64,000 bases of DNA from Enterobacter cloacae subsp. cloacae ATCC 13047 (lineage in GTDB: Bacteria; Pseudomonadota; Gammaproteobacteria; Enterobacterales; Enterobacteriaceae), in assembly GCF_000025565.1 (NCBI RefSeq), contig NC_014121.1, positions 3,286,001 to 3,350,000 of the forward strand, given 5' to 3'. Position numbers and translations under genes: made by a program. Below, one piece after another: positions 30,046-38,412 of the stretch. The notes beneath the pieces were generated by a model that did not search any database, had not been told where the DNA came from, and saw only the letters and a list, made by a program, of their open reading frames with translations. How positions within the stretch are numbered: position 1 is the stretch's first letter; each line of letters opens with the position of its first letter.

Positions 30046-30837
30046 ATGCGCATATTTGTACGTTCAGGCCTGACCGGGCTGGTAATACTGGCGACCAGCG
30101 CAGGTGCGCTGGCCCAGGAGGTGACGGTCATGATTTCAGGCGGTTTTAAGGCCGCGCTGGAAAAACTCGCCCCCCAGTATGAAGCCCGGACGGGCGACCA
30201 TATCGTGCTGATCCCGGGGCCGTCGATGGGACAGACGCCGCAGGCGATCCCCAACCGACTGGCGCGCGGTGAAAAAGCAGACGTGGTGATTATGGTGGGT
30301 GATGCACTGGCGCACCTGGCGAATGACCGGATGGTCAAAGAAGGCTCGCGCGTTGAACTGGCGGATTCGCCCATCGGCGTGGTGGTGAAAGCCGGCTCGC
30401 CGGTACCGGATATCGCGACCGATAGCGCGCTCAAACAGACTCTGCTTAAGGCCACCACCATCGCCTATTCCGACAGCGCCAGCGGCCGGTATGTGCAAAC
30501 AGAGCTCTTCAAAAAGCTGGGGATTGAAGCACAGGTAGAGGGCAAAGCGCATAAGGTGGAGCGCATACCGGTCGCCTCCGAGGTGGCAAAAGGGAAATAC
30601 GCCGTGGGTTTCCAGCAGGTCAGCGAGCTGTTACCCGTGCCCGGCGTAACCTTTGTTGGCAAACTGCCGGATAACCTGCAGTACATCACCCGTTTTGCCG
30701 GCGCGGTCACCGCTCACGCGGAGCATCCTTCCGAAGGTAAAGCGCTGCTGGATTACCTCGCATCAGCAAACGCGCAGGAGACCATCACCGCCACCGGGAT
30801 GATCCCCGTCACTCCGCCGCGCGATAACGCGCAGTAA
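30046..30837 (+). CDS. Periplasmic substrate-binding protein, ModA-like fold, no ABC partner
   Basis: This 263-residue exported protein has a signal peptide (about 1-23, ending GALAQ) and the type II binding-protein pattern of molybdate-type SBPs (VTVMISGGFKAALEKLAPQYE; KADVVIMVGDAL; YSDSASGRYVQTELF). It follows the MFS permease after 1 bp, yet no ABC membrane or ATPase gene is present. It may deliver ligand to the MFS permease or act as a sensor; both are inference. Its 3' end overlaps the convergent lysR by 29 bp. Close relatives are annotated simply as substrate-binding domain proteins. Confidence 0.82.
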   Translation: MRIFVRSGLTGLVILATSAGALAQEVTVMISGGFKAALEKLAPQYEARTGDHIVLIPGPSMGQTPQAIPNRLARGEKADVVIMVGDALAHLANDRMVKEGSRVELADSPIGVVVKAGSPVPDIATDSALKQTLLKATTIAYSDSASGRYVQTELFKKLGIEAQVEGKAHKVERIPVASEVAKGKYAVGFQQVSELLPVPGVTFVGKLPDNLQYITRFAGAVTAHAEHPSEGKALLDYLASANAQETITATGMIPVTPPRDNAQ

Positions 30838-31711
30838 TGAGTGTTTCCAGCTCAGCGGCAATCCACGACTGAATACGCCCGCTGCGCCGGATCAGCCCGA
30901 CAGTGCGTTTGACCTCGGGCTCGGTCAGCGGAATGTGCGTCAGGAAGGAGTGCTCAGAGTGCGGCATTGACATGGCGGGGACGGCAGCAATACCAATCCC
31001 CGCCTCCACCATTCCCAGCATCGTGGTGACGTGGCGCGTCTCGCAGATCCCCGGGCGCTCCGGCTTAATATGGCCGAGCATCTGAACGAGCAGATTCCGG
31101 TTCCCCGATGTAATGTCCAGGCTGATGTAATCCTGCTGATAAAACGTCTGCCAGGTCAGACTCTTGCGTCCCGCCAGCGGATGATCGCGACGACACGCGG
31201 CGACGTATACATCCTCCACCAGCGGAATAAAGGTGAGATCTGGCTGCAGGCTCCTCGCAAAACAGATGCCAAAATCCGCCTGCCCGCTGGCCACCGCGTC
31301 AATGACGTTGCCCGCGCTGCTGTCGATAAGCTTGATGCGCACACGCGGATAGCGGCGATGAAACTGGCGGATCACCTCCGGCATAAAATGGCAGGCCGCC
31401 GAAGGCACGGTGGCAACGGTAATTAGCCCGGTGCGCTCCTCGCTCACCTTGTCGATATCCGCCAGCATCGTTTCCACATTTTCCAGAAGCTGCCCGCAGC
31501 GGTCGGCAAAGGTCTGCCCGAAGAGCGTCAGCGTCACGCGCCGGGTGGTTCTGTCGAACAGTTTCGCGCCGACGGCGGTCTCCAGCTTTTCAATGCGGCG
31601 GCTTAAGGCGGACTGGGAGAGGCAGATAGATTCTGCGGCGATACGGAAGTTACCGTACTCCACCAGCGCTCGGAAGGCATAAAGATCGTTGAGGTCGAAA
31701 TTGACGGGCAT
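30809..31711 (-). CDS. LysR-family transcriptional regulator near the MFS/SBP operon
   Basis: This 300-residue LysR regulator has a canonical winged helix-turn-helix (FRALVEYGNFRIAAESICLSQSALSRRIEKLE, about residues 12-43) and an effector domain ending near residue 295. The ATG at MPVNFDLNDL was chosen; it has AAGGA 12 bp upstream, while the longer form would need a TTG directly against that site. It is convergent with the permease/binding-protein operon, overlapping it by 29 bp. It is the nearest candidate regulator of that operon, comparable to TcuR in the Salmonella tricarballylate system. Confidence 0.87.
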   Translation of the reverse strand: MPVNFDLNDLYAFRALVEYGNFRIAAESICLSQSALSRRIEKLETAVGAKLFDRTTRRVTLTLFGQTFADRCGQLLENVETMLADIDKVSEERTGLITVATVPSAACHFMPEVIRQFHRRYPRVRIKLIDSSAGNVIDAVASGQADFGICFARSLQPDLTFIPLVEDVYVAACRRDHPLAGRKSLTWQTFYQQDYISLDITSGNRNLLVQMLGHIKPERPGICETRHVTTMLGMVEAGIGIAAVPAMSMPHSEHSFLTHIPLTEPEVKRTVGLIRRSGRIQSWIAAELETLITARYRAAE

Positions 31712-31771
31712 AGATTCTGGCAATCCTTAGCGCTTTCTGGAAACTCGAATATTCATAATAGCGACTTATGA

Positions 31772-31796
31772 ATCAGCGGCAACCTCCACCGCTGAT
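31772..31796. repeat. Inverted repeat at the left edge of the second flagellar cluster
   Basis: ATCAGCGG-N9-CCGCTGAT lies 26 bp past the cheW stop. It can form an 8-bp stem in either RNA. There is no T run on either side, so it is at best a weak or Rho-assisted end signal for the cheA-cheW transcript. Confidence 0.5.
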
Positions 31797-31821
31797 GCGT
31801 ATCCAGAAAGCGCGATGCGCC

Positions 31822-32334
31822 TTAGTGGGAGTCGATATATGACTCGGTCACCGAATCCACCAGCGCCATCTCTTCACGGCTCAGCAGCATCTCAATATTC
31901 ACCAGAATAATCATTCGACTGTCGAGCACGCCCAGCCCAAGCAGGTAGCGGCCAGAGAGCACCGAGGCCACGTCCGGGGTCGGCTTGATGTTATCCACAT
32001 CTATCGACAGCACGTCCGCCACGCCGTCAACCACGATACCCACCACGCGATCGTTCAGATTGAGCACGATGACCACCGTTTTGTCGTCCTGTGACGGATC
32101 GGGCAGATCAAAGCGTACGCGCAGATCGACAATCGGCACAATCACGCCGCGCAGGTTGGTTACGCCGGTAATAAAGTTCGGCGCGTTCGGAATGCGCGTG
32201 AGGCGATCGCAGCCGCGGATCTCCTGCACTTTAAGAATATCAATGCCGTACTCTTCATCGCCCAGGCGGAATACGAGGTACTCCTGGGCGATGGCGTCGG
32301 TTGCGGCGGGTTTACTGGCGGTTGCTACAGTCAT
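31822..32334 (-). CDS. cheW: Chemotaxis coupling protein CheW (second system)
   Basis: This 170-residue scaffold protein links MCP receptors to CheA. The conserved CheW core is visible: [22 protein letters not shown] (about 18-39), [21 protein letters not shown] with the receptor-contact NLRG motif, and [10 protein letters not shown]. It overlaps cheA by 4 bp. It is the last gene of the second flagellar cluster on this side; no tar/tap or cheRBYZ genes follow, unlike the primary enterobacterial che operon. It is therefore likely to work with receptors such as the MCP at 38.4-40.0 kb. Confidence 0.95.
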   Translation of the reverse strand: MTVATASKPAATDAIAQEYLVFRLGDEEYGIDILKVQEIRGCDRLTRIPNAPNFITGVTNLRGVIVPIVDLRVRFDLPDPSQDDKTVVIVLNLNDRVVGIVVDGVADVLSIDVDNIKPTPDVASVLSGRYLLGLGVLDSRMIILVNIEMLLSREEMALVDSVTESYIDSH

Positions 32335-34259
32335 GCATTTACCCCCTCCCTCTGGGGTTGTGGAGCGTTGAGCGTTGAAAGCTCAACCACATCAAGGATC
32401 AGCGCCACGCTGCCATCACCGAGGATGGTTGCTGCAGAGACGCCAGGCACTTTGCGATAGTTATGTTCGAGGTTCTTCACCACCACCTGCTGCTGGCCGA
32501 TAAGCTGATCGACCCACAGCGCATAGCGGCAGCCCGCGCTTTGCACAATAACCACAATGCCGTCATCGGCAGGCGCTTCGCCCGCCACCGAGAGGCGCTG
32601 GCGCAGCAGCACCAGCGGCAGATATTCGCCGCGCACCTGCAGCAGACGCTCTTCGCCGACAAAGCGGCACAGCATGTCGTCGGTCGGCCGCAGCGACTCC
32701 ATCACCGCGCCCAGCGGCAGGACGTAAATCTCGTCCCCCACCTTCACCAGCATGCCGTCGAGGATCGCCAGCGTCAGCGGCAGAATAATGCGAATGGTGG
32801 TCCCGGCCCCCGGCGTCGAGAGCACGTCCACGTGGCCGCCCATCGCCAGAATGTTGCGTCGCACCACGTCCATGCCGACGCCACGCCCGGAGACATCCGT
32901 CACGCTCTCGGCGGTAGAGAAACCGGCGGCGAAGATCAGCATCCACACGTCGTCATCACTCATGGTGTCGCTGATGGTCATCCCCTGAGAGCGAGCTTTG
33001 GCGAGAATTTTCTCCCGGTTCAGCCCCGCACCGTCGTCGCTGACCTCAATCACGATATTGCCGCCGTGGTGTTCGGCTGAAAGCGTCAGGTTCCCGGTCA
33101 CCGGTTTGCCTTTTGCGGCGCGCACCTCTTTCTCTTCAATGCCGTGGTCGAGGCTGTTACGCACCAGGTGGGTAAGCGGGTCGATAATGCGCTCAATCAG
33201 GCTCTTATCCAGCTCGGCGGAACCGCCTTTCAGGGTCAGTTCGACCTCTTTATTCAGGCGAGCGCCCAGGTCGTGCACCAGCCGCGGGAAGCGGCTAAAG
33301 ACGTAGTCCATCGGCATCATACGGATAGACATCACCGACTCCTGCAGCTCGCGGGTGTTGCGCTCCATCTGCGCCACGCAGCCGGAAAGCAGATCGTAGC
33401 TGGCCGGATCGAGGGTTTTCGACAGCTGGGAGAGCATTGCCTGGGTGATAATCAGCTCACCGACCTGGTTGATGATCTGGTCGACTTTACTCACCGCCAC
33501 GCGAATGCTGCCCGACTCCTGACTGGCTGCGCGTGGTGCAGGAGGCGCTTTTTTGATAACGGTTTGAGGTAGCGCAGCAGGCGTTGGTACCGGCGGAGTG
33601 GCTTCTGCAGAACGTATCTCAATCTGCTTGCTGTCGAGCACAAAACAGAGCACGGCGGTGATATCCTCCGCCGAGGCAGTGGTCTGTAGCGTGACCGTCA
33701 TGCTGTCTGACGTCGCCTCTACGTCTGTCACCTCGCCCATGTTGGTCAGCTCGTCGCGCAGCGTCGTCTGTTCGCGCGCCCCGACGTCACGCAGGGTCAC
33801 CACCAGTGTGGTTTCCGTTTCCTGCATCGTACTGGCCGACGCTGGCGCGGGTTCGGCTGGCATCACAGGCTGCTGGCCTTCAAGGGCAATCTCCCTCAGG
33901 GCTTCACAGATATAGCGATAACGTGCTTCATCAGGCTCCTGCGAAGACTGATAGGCTTCCAGCTGCGCTTGCATAATGTCCTTACATTCCAGAAAAAGGT
34001 TGATGATTGAGCGACTGAGCGTTCTCTCCCCTGCCCGCGCCTGGTCAAGGAGGTTCTCCAGCAGGTGGGTCGTCTCCTGTAATGCGGTAAAGCCAAAGGT
34101 TGCCGCGCCCCCTTTCAGCGAGTGTGCCGCACGAAAGATGGCGTTCAGTTGCTCCTGGTCCGGTGCTTCTATGTCAAGCTGCAGCAAAAGCTGCTCCATC
34201 TCAGTCAGCAGTTCTTCCGCCTCGGTAAAGAAGATCTGCGAAAAATCATTCATGTCCAT
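32331..34259 (-). CDS. cheA: Chemotaxis histidine kinase CheA (second system)
   Basis: This 642-residue kinase is the receptor-controlled phosphodonor for CheY and CheB. Its domains in order are P1 with phospho-acceptor His46 in [15 protein letters not shown]2 (CheY/CheB docking) near 150-225, with [17 protein letters not shown] as in E. coli; P3 dimerisation; the P4 ATPase with [23 protein letters not shown] and GRGVGMDVV; and the CheW-like P5. All catalytic boxes look intact. Because P2 is kept but no cheY is encoded here, it probably phosphorylates CheY of the primary system. It overlaps motB by 14 bp and cheW by 4 bp. Confidence 0.95.
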   Translation of the reverse strand: MDMNDFSQIFFTEAEELLTEMEQLLLQLDIEAPDQEQLNAIFRAAHSLKGGAATFGFTALQETTHLLENLLDQARAGERTLSRSIINLFLECKDIMQAQLEAYQSSQEPDEARYRYICEALREIALEGQQPVMPAEPAPASASTMQETETTLVVTLRDVGAREQTTLRDELTNMGEVTDVEATSDSMTVTLQTTASAEDITAVLCFVLDSKQIEIRSAEATPPVPTPAALPQTVIKKAPPAPRAASQESGSIRVAVSKVDQIINQVGELIITQAMLSQLSKTLDPASYDLLSGCVAQMERNTRELQESVMSIRMMPMDYVFSRFPRLVHDLGARLNKEVELTLKGGSAELDKSLIERIIDPLTHLVRNSLDHGIEEKEVRAAKGKPVTGNLTLSAEHHGGNIVIEVSDDGAGLNREKILAKARSQGMTISDTMSDDDVWMLIFAAGFSTAESVTDVSGRGVGMDVVRRNILAMGGHVDVLSTPGAGTTIRIILPLTLAILDGMLVKVGDEIYVLPLGAVMESLRPTDDMLCRFVGEERLLQVRGEYLPLVLLRQRLSVAGEAPADDGIVVIVQSAGCRYALWVDQLIGQQQVVVKNLEHNYRKVPGVSAATILGDGSVALILDVVELSTLNAPQPQREGVNA

Positions 34260-35151
34260 CGGTATAGCCCTGCACGTTTTGCAGATTGATATCGCTCAGC
34301 ACGCTATCTGCACGCTGGGCCTGCGTATCTTCCAGACGGATCTCCTGCTCTTTCGAGCGGCTGAGCACCAAAATGCTGATGCGGCGGTTCACCGCACTGT
34401 CCGGGGATGTGTTCTCCAGCGGCATTCGGCTGGCGGTGCCAATCACGCGTAAGAAGCGTTCATCGTTAAGGCCGCCCCGGACCAACACCCGGCGGGCGGC
34501 ATTTGCGCGCCCGGCGGATAGCTCCCAGTTGCTGTATCCGCCGTCGCCACCGGCATACGGCAGCGAATCGGTGTGCCCCGTCAGGCTCAACGCGTTTGGC
34601 AACTCCTGCAGCAGCGGCACCAGCGCCTGCAGAATGCCGTTCATGTAGGATTCCGGCAGTTCGCTGCCGACGCGGAACATCGGGCGGTCCTGCGAGTCGG
34701 TGATCTGGATCAACAGACCGTCGTTGGTGAGGTTGAGCAGAATGTTGGATTTAAAGTTATTCAGCCGCGGATCGGTTTCGATCATCTTCTGCAGCTTCTC
34801 TTTCGCCTGCTTCAGGCTTTCGAAGCGCTTGTGCTTATCGATACTGGCAATTTGTCCTTTAAACACCTCACCCTGCCGCTTGAGAATGTCATCCCCTCCG
34901 CCGGGAATGACGCTGTCGCTCAGGCTGGTTTTATCGCCGTTGGCCATCGAGGGCTTCAGCGGCATACGGAAGTAATCGGCAATGAGCTCCCTTTCCATGT
35001 CCGTGGACTGCGACAGCAGCCACATCACCAGAAAGAACGCCATCATCGCGGTCATAAAATCGGCATAGGCAATCTTCCATGTCCCACCGTGGTGGGCATG
35101 TTTCTTTTTCTTACGCTTACGTGAAATGATGACAGGCGTGACGTTCTTCAT
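34246..35151 (-). CDS. motB: Flagellar stator protein MotB (second system)
   Basis: This 301-residue stator subunit anchors MotA to peptidoglycan. It has a basic N-terminus (RKRKKKKHAHHGG) and a single membrane helix (about 28-50) carrying the proton-binding aspartate Asp31 in YADFMTAMMAFFLVMWLL. The C-terminal OmpA-like domain (about 150-270) has LTGHTDSLPY and NWELSAGRANAARRVL for peptidoglycan binding. The aspartate plus the E. coli-like helix suggests a proton-driven rather than sodium-driven motor. It overlaps motA by 4 bp and cheA by 14 bp, the usual flhDC-motAB-cheAW order. Confidence 0.95.
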   Translation of the reverse strand: MKNVTPVIISRKRKKKKHAHHGGTWKIAYADFMTAMMAFFLVMWLLSQSTDMERELIADYFRMPLKPSMANGDKTSLSDSVIPGGGDDILKRQGEVFKGQIASIDKHKRFESLKQAKEKLQKMIETDPRLNNFKSNILLNLTNDGLLIQITDSQDRPMFRVGSELPESYMNGILQALVPLLQELPNALSLTGHTDSLPYAGGDGGYSNWELSAGRANAARRVLVRGGLNDERFLRVIGTASRMPLENTSPDSAVNRRISILVLSRSKEQEIRLEDTQAQRADSVLSDINLQNVQGYTDGHE

Positions 35152-36044
35152 GCGGCGCCGTCCGAGGTTTTGGTTTTCAGCGTGGCGTTAGATTTGACTT
35201 CACGCACGTGCTCTTCCAGCTCTTCAAACGATGGACGTTCGCTGGTAAAGATGGTTTTACGACCAAACTCAACCGCAATCTGCGGGGCATAACCATTCAG
35301 GCTGGAGAGCAGCGTCACCTTAATGCACTGCAAAATTTTGACCTGGTCAGAACTCTTCTGGCGCAGCAATGTCGCCAGCGGCAAGACAAAACCATAAGCG
35401 ATAAGGATCCCGAGGAAGGTGCCCACCAGTGCATGGCCAATCAGCATACCCAGCTCCGCCGCCGGACGATCCGCCGACCCCAGCGCGTTAACCACCCCCA
35501 TCACCGCCGCCACAATACCGAACGCCGGAAACGCATCGCCAACCGTGTTCAGGCTGTGGGCGGGCACTTCCAGCTCTTCTTCGCAGGTTTCGATCTCCTC
35601 GTCCATCAGGGCTTCGATTTCATGGGAATTCATGCTGCCGCCAATCATCAGACGGAAGTAGTCGAGGATAAAGTTGGCGAGCATCGGGTCGCTCATCAGG
35701 CGGGGATAGGCGCTAAAAATATCGCTGTTCTGCGGGTCTTCAATGTCCTTTTCCAGCGACATCAGCCCGTGAACGCGGCTCTGGGAGAGCAGCAGAAACA
35801 TCAGCGCCATCAAATCCATATACACCGCTTTGTTGTAGCGCTTACCGACAAAAATTTTAACCAGCGCCTTCCCCGTCGACTTCAGGGATTTCACATTGTT
35901 GCCGACAATAAACGCCCCGACCCCGGCACCGCCGATAATCAACAGCTCCAGCGGCTGAAACAGCGCCATCAGGTTACCGCCGGACAGAAGAAAACCACCA
36001 AAAACGGTCAATATGACAACAAGATAGCCAACAATAACTAACAC
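35148..36044 (-). CDS. motA: Flagellar stator protein MotA (second system)
   Basis: This 298-residue stator channel subunit has four membrane helices (about 1-22, 32-52, 168-190, 200-222). The cytoplasmic loop keeps the charged residues used to drive FliG (arginine in SQSRVHGLM and glutamate in SLEKDIEDP). The proton-path prolines in AEVPAHS-type and FGIVAAVMGVV segments are present. The start is the GTG in GGAGAGAGTGTG, which gives the E. coli-like VIVGYLVV N-terminus. A longer open frame upstream would read through a hairpin and into ERIC sequence and is not credible. Confidence 0.94.
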   Translation of the reverse strand: MLVIVGYLVVILTVFGGFLLSGGNLMALFQPLELLIIGGAGVGAFIVGNNVKSLKSTGKALVKIFVGKRYNKAVYMDLMALMFLLLSQSRVHGLMSLEKDIEDPQNSDIFSAYPRLMSDPMLANFILDYFRLMIGGSMNSHEIEALMDEEIETCEEELEVPAHSLNTVGDAFPAFGIVAAVMGVVNALGSADRPAAELGMLIGHALVGTFLGILIAYGFVLPLATLLRQKSSDQVKILQCIKVTLLSSLNGYAPQIAVEFGRKTIFTSERPSFEELEEHVREVKSNATLKTKTSDGAA

Positions 36045-36069
36045 ACTCTCTCCTTTTACTTTTTTGACC

Positions 36070-36090
36070 GATGCCGGTTTTCCCGGCATC
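36070..36090. repeat. Stem-loop between the ERIC element and motA
   Basis: GATGCCGG-TTTTC-CCGGCATC forms an 8-bp stem about 26 bp upstream of the motA start. No T run follows in the motA direction, so it is more likely an RNA end-protection or processing structure than a terminator. Confidence 0.55.
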
Positions 36091-36093
36091 AGG

Positions 36094-36220
36094 TATACCC
36101 GTCATACTTCAAGTTGCATGTGCGTTGGCTGCACTCGCTCACCCCAGTCACTTACTTATGTAAGCTCCTGGGGATTCACTCCTTTGCCGCCTTCCTGCAA
36201 CTCGAATTATTTAGGGTATA
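36094..36220. repeat. ERIC (IRU) element between flhC and motA
   Basis: The 127-bp palindromic element contains the two classic ERIC cores ATGTAAGCTCCTGGGGATTC and AAGTAAGTGACTGGGGTGAG (latter on the minus strand). Its termini TATACCC/GGGTATA are complementary, and the exact 127-bp length is the full-size form. It lies inside the presumed flhDC-motAB-cheAW transcription unit, where it would add a large hairpin to the mRNA. Confidence 0.96.
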
Positions 36221-36249
36221 AACGCCATCTTGCGCACAGCCGTCCGGGG

Positions 36250-36825
36250 TTACGCCGTCATGATTTCCGGCGCGGCAAACGTGCCCAGAAGCCCGGTATT
36301 GCTCACCTGGGATTTTTTAAGCGCGCGCGACGGCGGGCTGCACAAGCTGCAGGTAAATGGGTTTTTAATAAATTCGGTGGTGACGATAAAACCACCACCA
36401 CACACGCTACAGGCTTTACGCGAAATAATGCCGCAGTCGATAAAGCGTAATAATGTCCAGGCTCGGGTCAGCCCCAGCACAGGCTTCTCATCAGAACAGG
36501 TACTGCACTGCTCAAGATAAAGACGATAGGTCTTCATCAGCATTTCAATAGAGCGACCCTGTTCGGTCTTTTTCAAATAGAGGTAAATGTTGTAGAACAT
36601 GGAAGAGTGAATATTCTGCTCCCACGACATAAACCAGTCTTCGGAAAAGGGCAGCATCCCTTTTGGCGGCGGACAGCCGCGCAACTCTTTATATAAACGA
36701 AGCAGGCGACGGCGGCTGAGTGATGTTTCCGATTCCAGCACCTGCATTCTCGCCCCGAGAGAAATTAACCCCATGGCGATATTCACTTCGTCAATTTCCT
36801 GCAGCAGACTTTTTTCACCACACAT
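36250..36825 (-). CDS. flhC: Flagellar master regulator subunit FlhC (second system)
   Basis: This 191-residue subunit of the FlhD4C2 activator drives class 2 flagellar promoters. The conserved stretch LLRLYKELRGCPPPKGMLPFSEDWFMSWEQNIH (about residues 41-73) is nearly the same as E. coli FlhC. The four zinc-binding cysteines are present in CSVCGGGF and CSLCSPPSR (about residues 140-165). The C-terminus after that is shorter and different from E. coli. It starts 2 bp after flhD. A dedicated flhDC in the second cluster means it can be controlled separately from the primary system. Confidence 0.95.
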   Translation of the reverse strand: MCGEKSLLQEIDEVNIAMGLISLGARMQVLESETSLSRRRLLRLYKELRGCPPPKGMLPFSEDWFMSWEQNIHSSMFYNIYLYLKKTEQGRSIEMLMKTYRLYLEQCSTCSDEKPVLGLTRAWTLLRFIDCGIISRKACSVCGGGFIVTTEFIKNPFTCSLCSPPSRALKKSQVSNTGLLGTFAAPEIMTA

Positions 36826-36827
36826 GA

Positions 36828-37178
36828 TTATGCCTCCTCCGCGGTAATAGCATCTTCTTCGCTTAAAGCATTAAGAAGATTGGTCGACAAAATAATGCCG
36901 GTGTGAATTTGCTGCAGCGCTTCAATACGCGAATCCTTGGTCAGATTTTCAATCACCACTTCATCATCAACCCGCAGACGACAAATAAGCTGATTAGTGG
37001 TGGCCAGCTTCATTAATTGTGGCAGCGAAAGTTCTTTCAGGTTATCAATTGTCCCTTCAGACAATCCAAGGCGAAAACCCGCCGCAAATTTATCCTGACG
37101 AATCAGCTGCTGCGCCAGCAGAAGATAGGACAGGTTAATATCGTGAATATTTTGCAGGTACTCGTCAAAATTGGACAC
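36828..37178 (-). CDS. flhD: Flagellar master regulator subunit FlhD (second system)
   Basis: This 116-residue FlhD subunit has the same length as E. coli FlhD. It is recognised from IHDINLSYLLLAQQLIRQDK near the N-terminus and DSRIEALQQIHTGIILSTNLLN (about 80-101). The middle part is clearly diverged (GLSEGTIDNLKELSLPQLMKL), consistent with an old paralogue. Cys65, which forms a disulfide in the E. coli dimer, has a counterpart in LICRLRVDD. The gene is preceded by a 350-bp leader/promoter region containing a candidate RcsAB site. Transcription continues into flhC. Confidence 0.95.
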   Translation of the reverse strand: MSNFDEYLQNIHDINLSYLLLAQQLIRQDKFAAGFRLGLSEGTIDNLKELSLPQLMKLATTNQLICRLRVDDEVVIENLTKDSRIEALQQIHTGIILSTNLLNALSEEDAITAEEA

Positions 37179-37528
37179 AGGCGAAAACTCCCAATGTTAT
37201 TCAGCCAATAGCTGGCATGTCAGTTAAGATAGATAACGTTTCCGAACTGATGCAGAGAGTCTTTTGGTATTGATATTCACCAAGGTAAGTCATTCTTCCT
37301 CAGTAAATGAGTCAATGCCAAAGGAGGCTGCATCTCAAAACTGGCAAAATCATAAACACTAAGTATTTTCCGAACAAGCGACAGAAATTCCCTCAAATCC
37401 ACAAATTGGTGTTAACTTGTTGATTTTGTAAGTTAATAAAGCATTATTAAACGTTATTAAACCTTGATTTTAATGATTAACCCTGTTCCTTACTCCGAAT
37501 TAACAGCCGCAATGTTAATAGCCTGTAA
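37179..37528 (-). promoter_or_regulatory. Leader and promoter region of the second flhDC
   Basis: This 350-bp AT-rich, gene-free region lies between fliA and flhD. It suggests a long 5' leader of roughly 190 nt, as for E. coli flhDC, where several sRNAs and RcsAB act. No clear CRP palindrome was found. The candidate RcsAB box is listed separately. Confidence 0.55.
37360..37373 (-). promoter_or_regulatory. Candidate RcsAB box in the second flhDC promoter
   Basis: TAAGTATTTTCCGA on the plus strand matches the RcsAB consensus at 11 of 14 positions. Read along the gene (TCGGAAAATACTTA) it resembles the E. coli flhDC box. It lies 182-195 bp before the flhD ATG, about where the E. coli site just downstream of the start point is found. 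Confidence 0.6.
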
Positions 37529-38254
37529 TTATTTCGATGATGATTCCATCCGACTTCTTAACCGCTTAACAGCCAGGCTGTGTAACTGACTTACGCGCGT
37601 TTCCGTAATACCCAGGATTAGCCCGATCTCTTTCATATTCAAATCCTGCAGATAATAGAGCTGCAACAGCACCTGCTCTCTTTCGGGTATGACCTGAATA
37701 TGTTCTGTGATCCGTTCCATCAAATTCTGCCTGACCGCATCGTTTAATGGATTAAGCTGTTCATTTTCCTCATCACTGGTTTCCCAGCTGTCGGCATAAT
37801 TTTCCTGCAGCTCGTCAACCGAGTACATCTGGCTGGCGTTATTATCTGCCAGCATCTGCTGAAACTCCTGCAACGAGACGCCCATGCGTTCGGCGATTTC
37901 AGCTTCCGTAGCTTCGCCCCCTTTTTCCTGCTCGATTTGTTGAATAAGCGCGACAATTTCCCGAGTATGAGTTCGAACCCGACGCGGAACCCAGTCACTT
38001 TCTCTCAGCTCATCTAATAATGCCCATTTCACCCGCTGGGAGATCCACGCGGTAAGCGTTACCCCTTTTTTCGGGTCAAAACTCTCGACTGCACTTAAAA
38101 AACCTATCGAGCCCGCCTGAATTAAATCATCCAGCTCGACGCTGGCAGGAAGTCGCTTATGTAAACGCAATGCTTCCTGCCGCACCAGATAGTGATATTT
38201 AGACCAGACTACCGATTTATTTTCCAGCCCTTCGGCCGTGTAAATACCATCCAC
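37529..38254 (-). CDS. fliA: Flagellar sigma factor FliA, sigma-28 (second system)
   Basis: This 241-residue sigma-28 protein directs class 3 flagellar transcription. Region 2 shows LHKRLPASVELDDLIQAGSIGFLSAVESFDP (about 33-63) and TAWISQRVKWALLDELRESDW (about 68-88). Region 3 and region 4 follow, with MKEIGLILGITETRVSQLHSLAVKRL as the -35-recognising helix-turn-helix. Its own anti-sigma factor FlgM is encoded at 50.9 kb. In this cluster fliA sits directly upstream of flhDC rather than next to fliC/fliZ, an unusual arrangement. A palindromic element lies about 115-130 bp upstream. Confidence 0.95.
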   Translation of the reverse strand: MDGIYTAEGLENKSVVWSKYHYLVRQEALRLHKRLPASVELDDLIQAGSIGFLSAVESFDPKKGVTLTAWISQRVKWALLDELRESDWVPRRVRTHTREIVALIQQIEQEKGGEATEAEIAERMGVSLQEFQQMLADNNASQMYSVDELQENYADSWETSDEENEQLNPLNDAVRQNLMERITEHIQVIPEREQVLLQLYYLQDLNMKEIGLILGITETRVSQLHSLAVKRLRSRMESSSK

Positions 38255-38368
38255 GATTGCATTCCACCTGCTATTCTCTTAAAGAATTATCCGGTGAAAC
38301 GGCGCATTCAAATAGTGCGATAAGCCTTTATAAAAATGCGTATTCTGTTACTTCGCTTGTATTAACAA

Positions 38369-38386
38369 GCTATTTTATAAAATAGC
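38369..38386. promoter_or_regulatory. Perfect palindrome upstream of fliA (possible FlhDC-type operator)
   Basis: GCTATTTTATAAAATAGC is an exact 18-bp palindrome and overlaps a second one (CTTGT-ATTA-ACAAG). Its core CTATTT-N4-AAATAG is repeated with the same spacing at 49940-49955, between flgB and flgA. AAATAG is the core of the FlhDC half-site AAATAGCG. A terminator role for the MCP gene is an alternative. Confidence 0.5.
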
Positions 38387-38412
38387 GTGATTAATGGCGG
38401 TATTTAATAAAA

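Noticed and set aside
30809..31830. Possible integration boundary of the second flagellar cluster
   Set aside because: No tRNA, integrase, direct repeat or IS was seen at the left edge, so island-type insertion cannot be claimed; the right edge is outside the window.
35208..36041. 277-codon frame antisense to motA
   Set aside because: motA is unambiguous; the antisense frame has no supported start or similarity.
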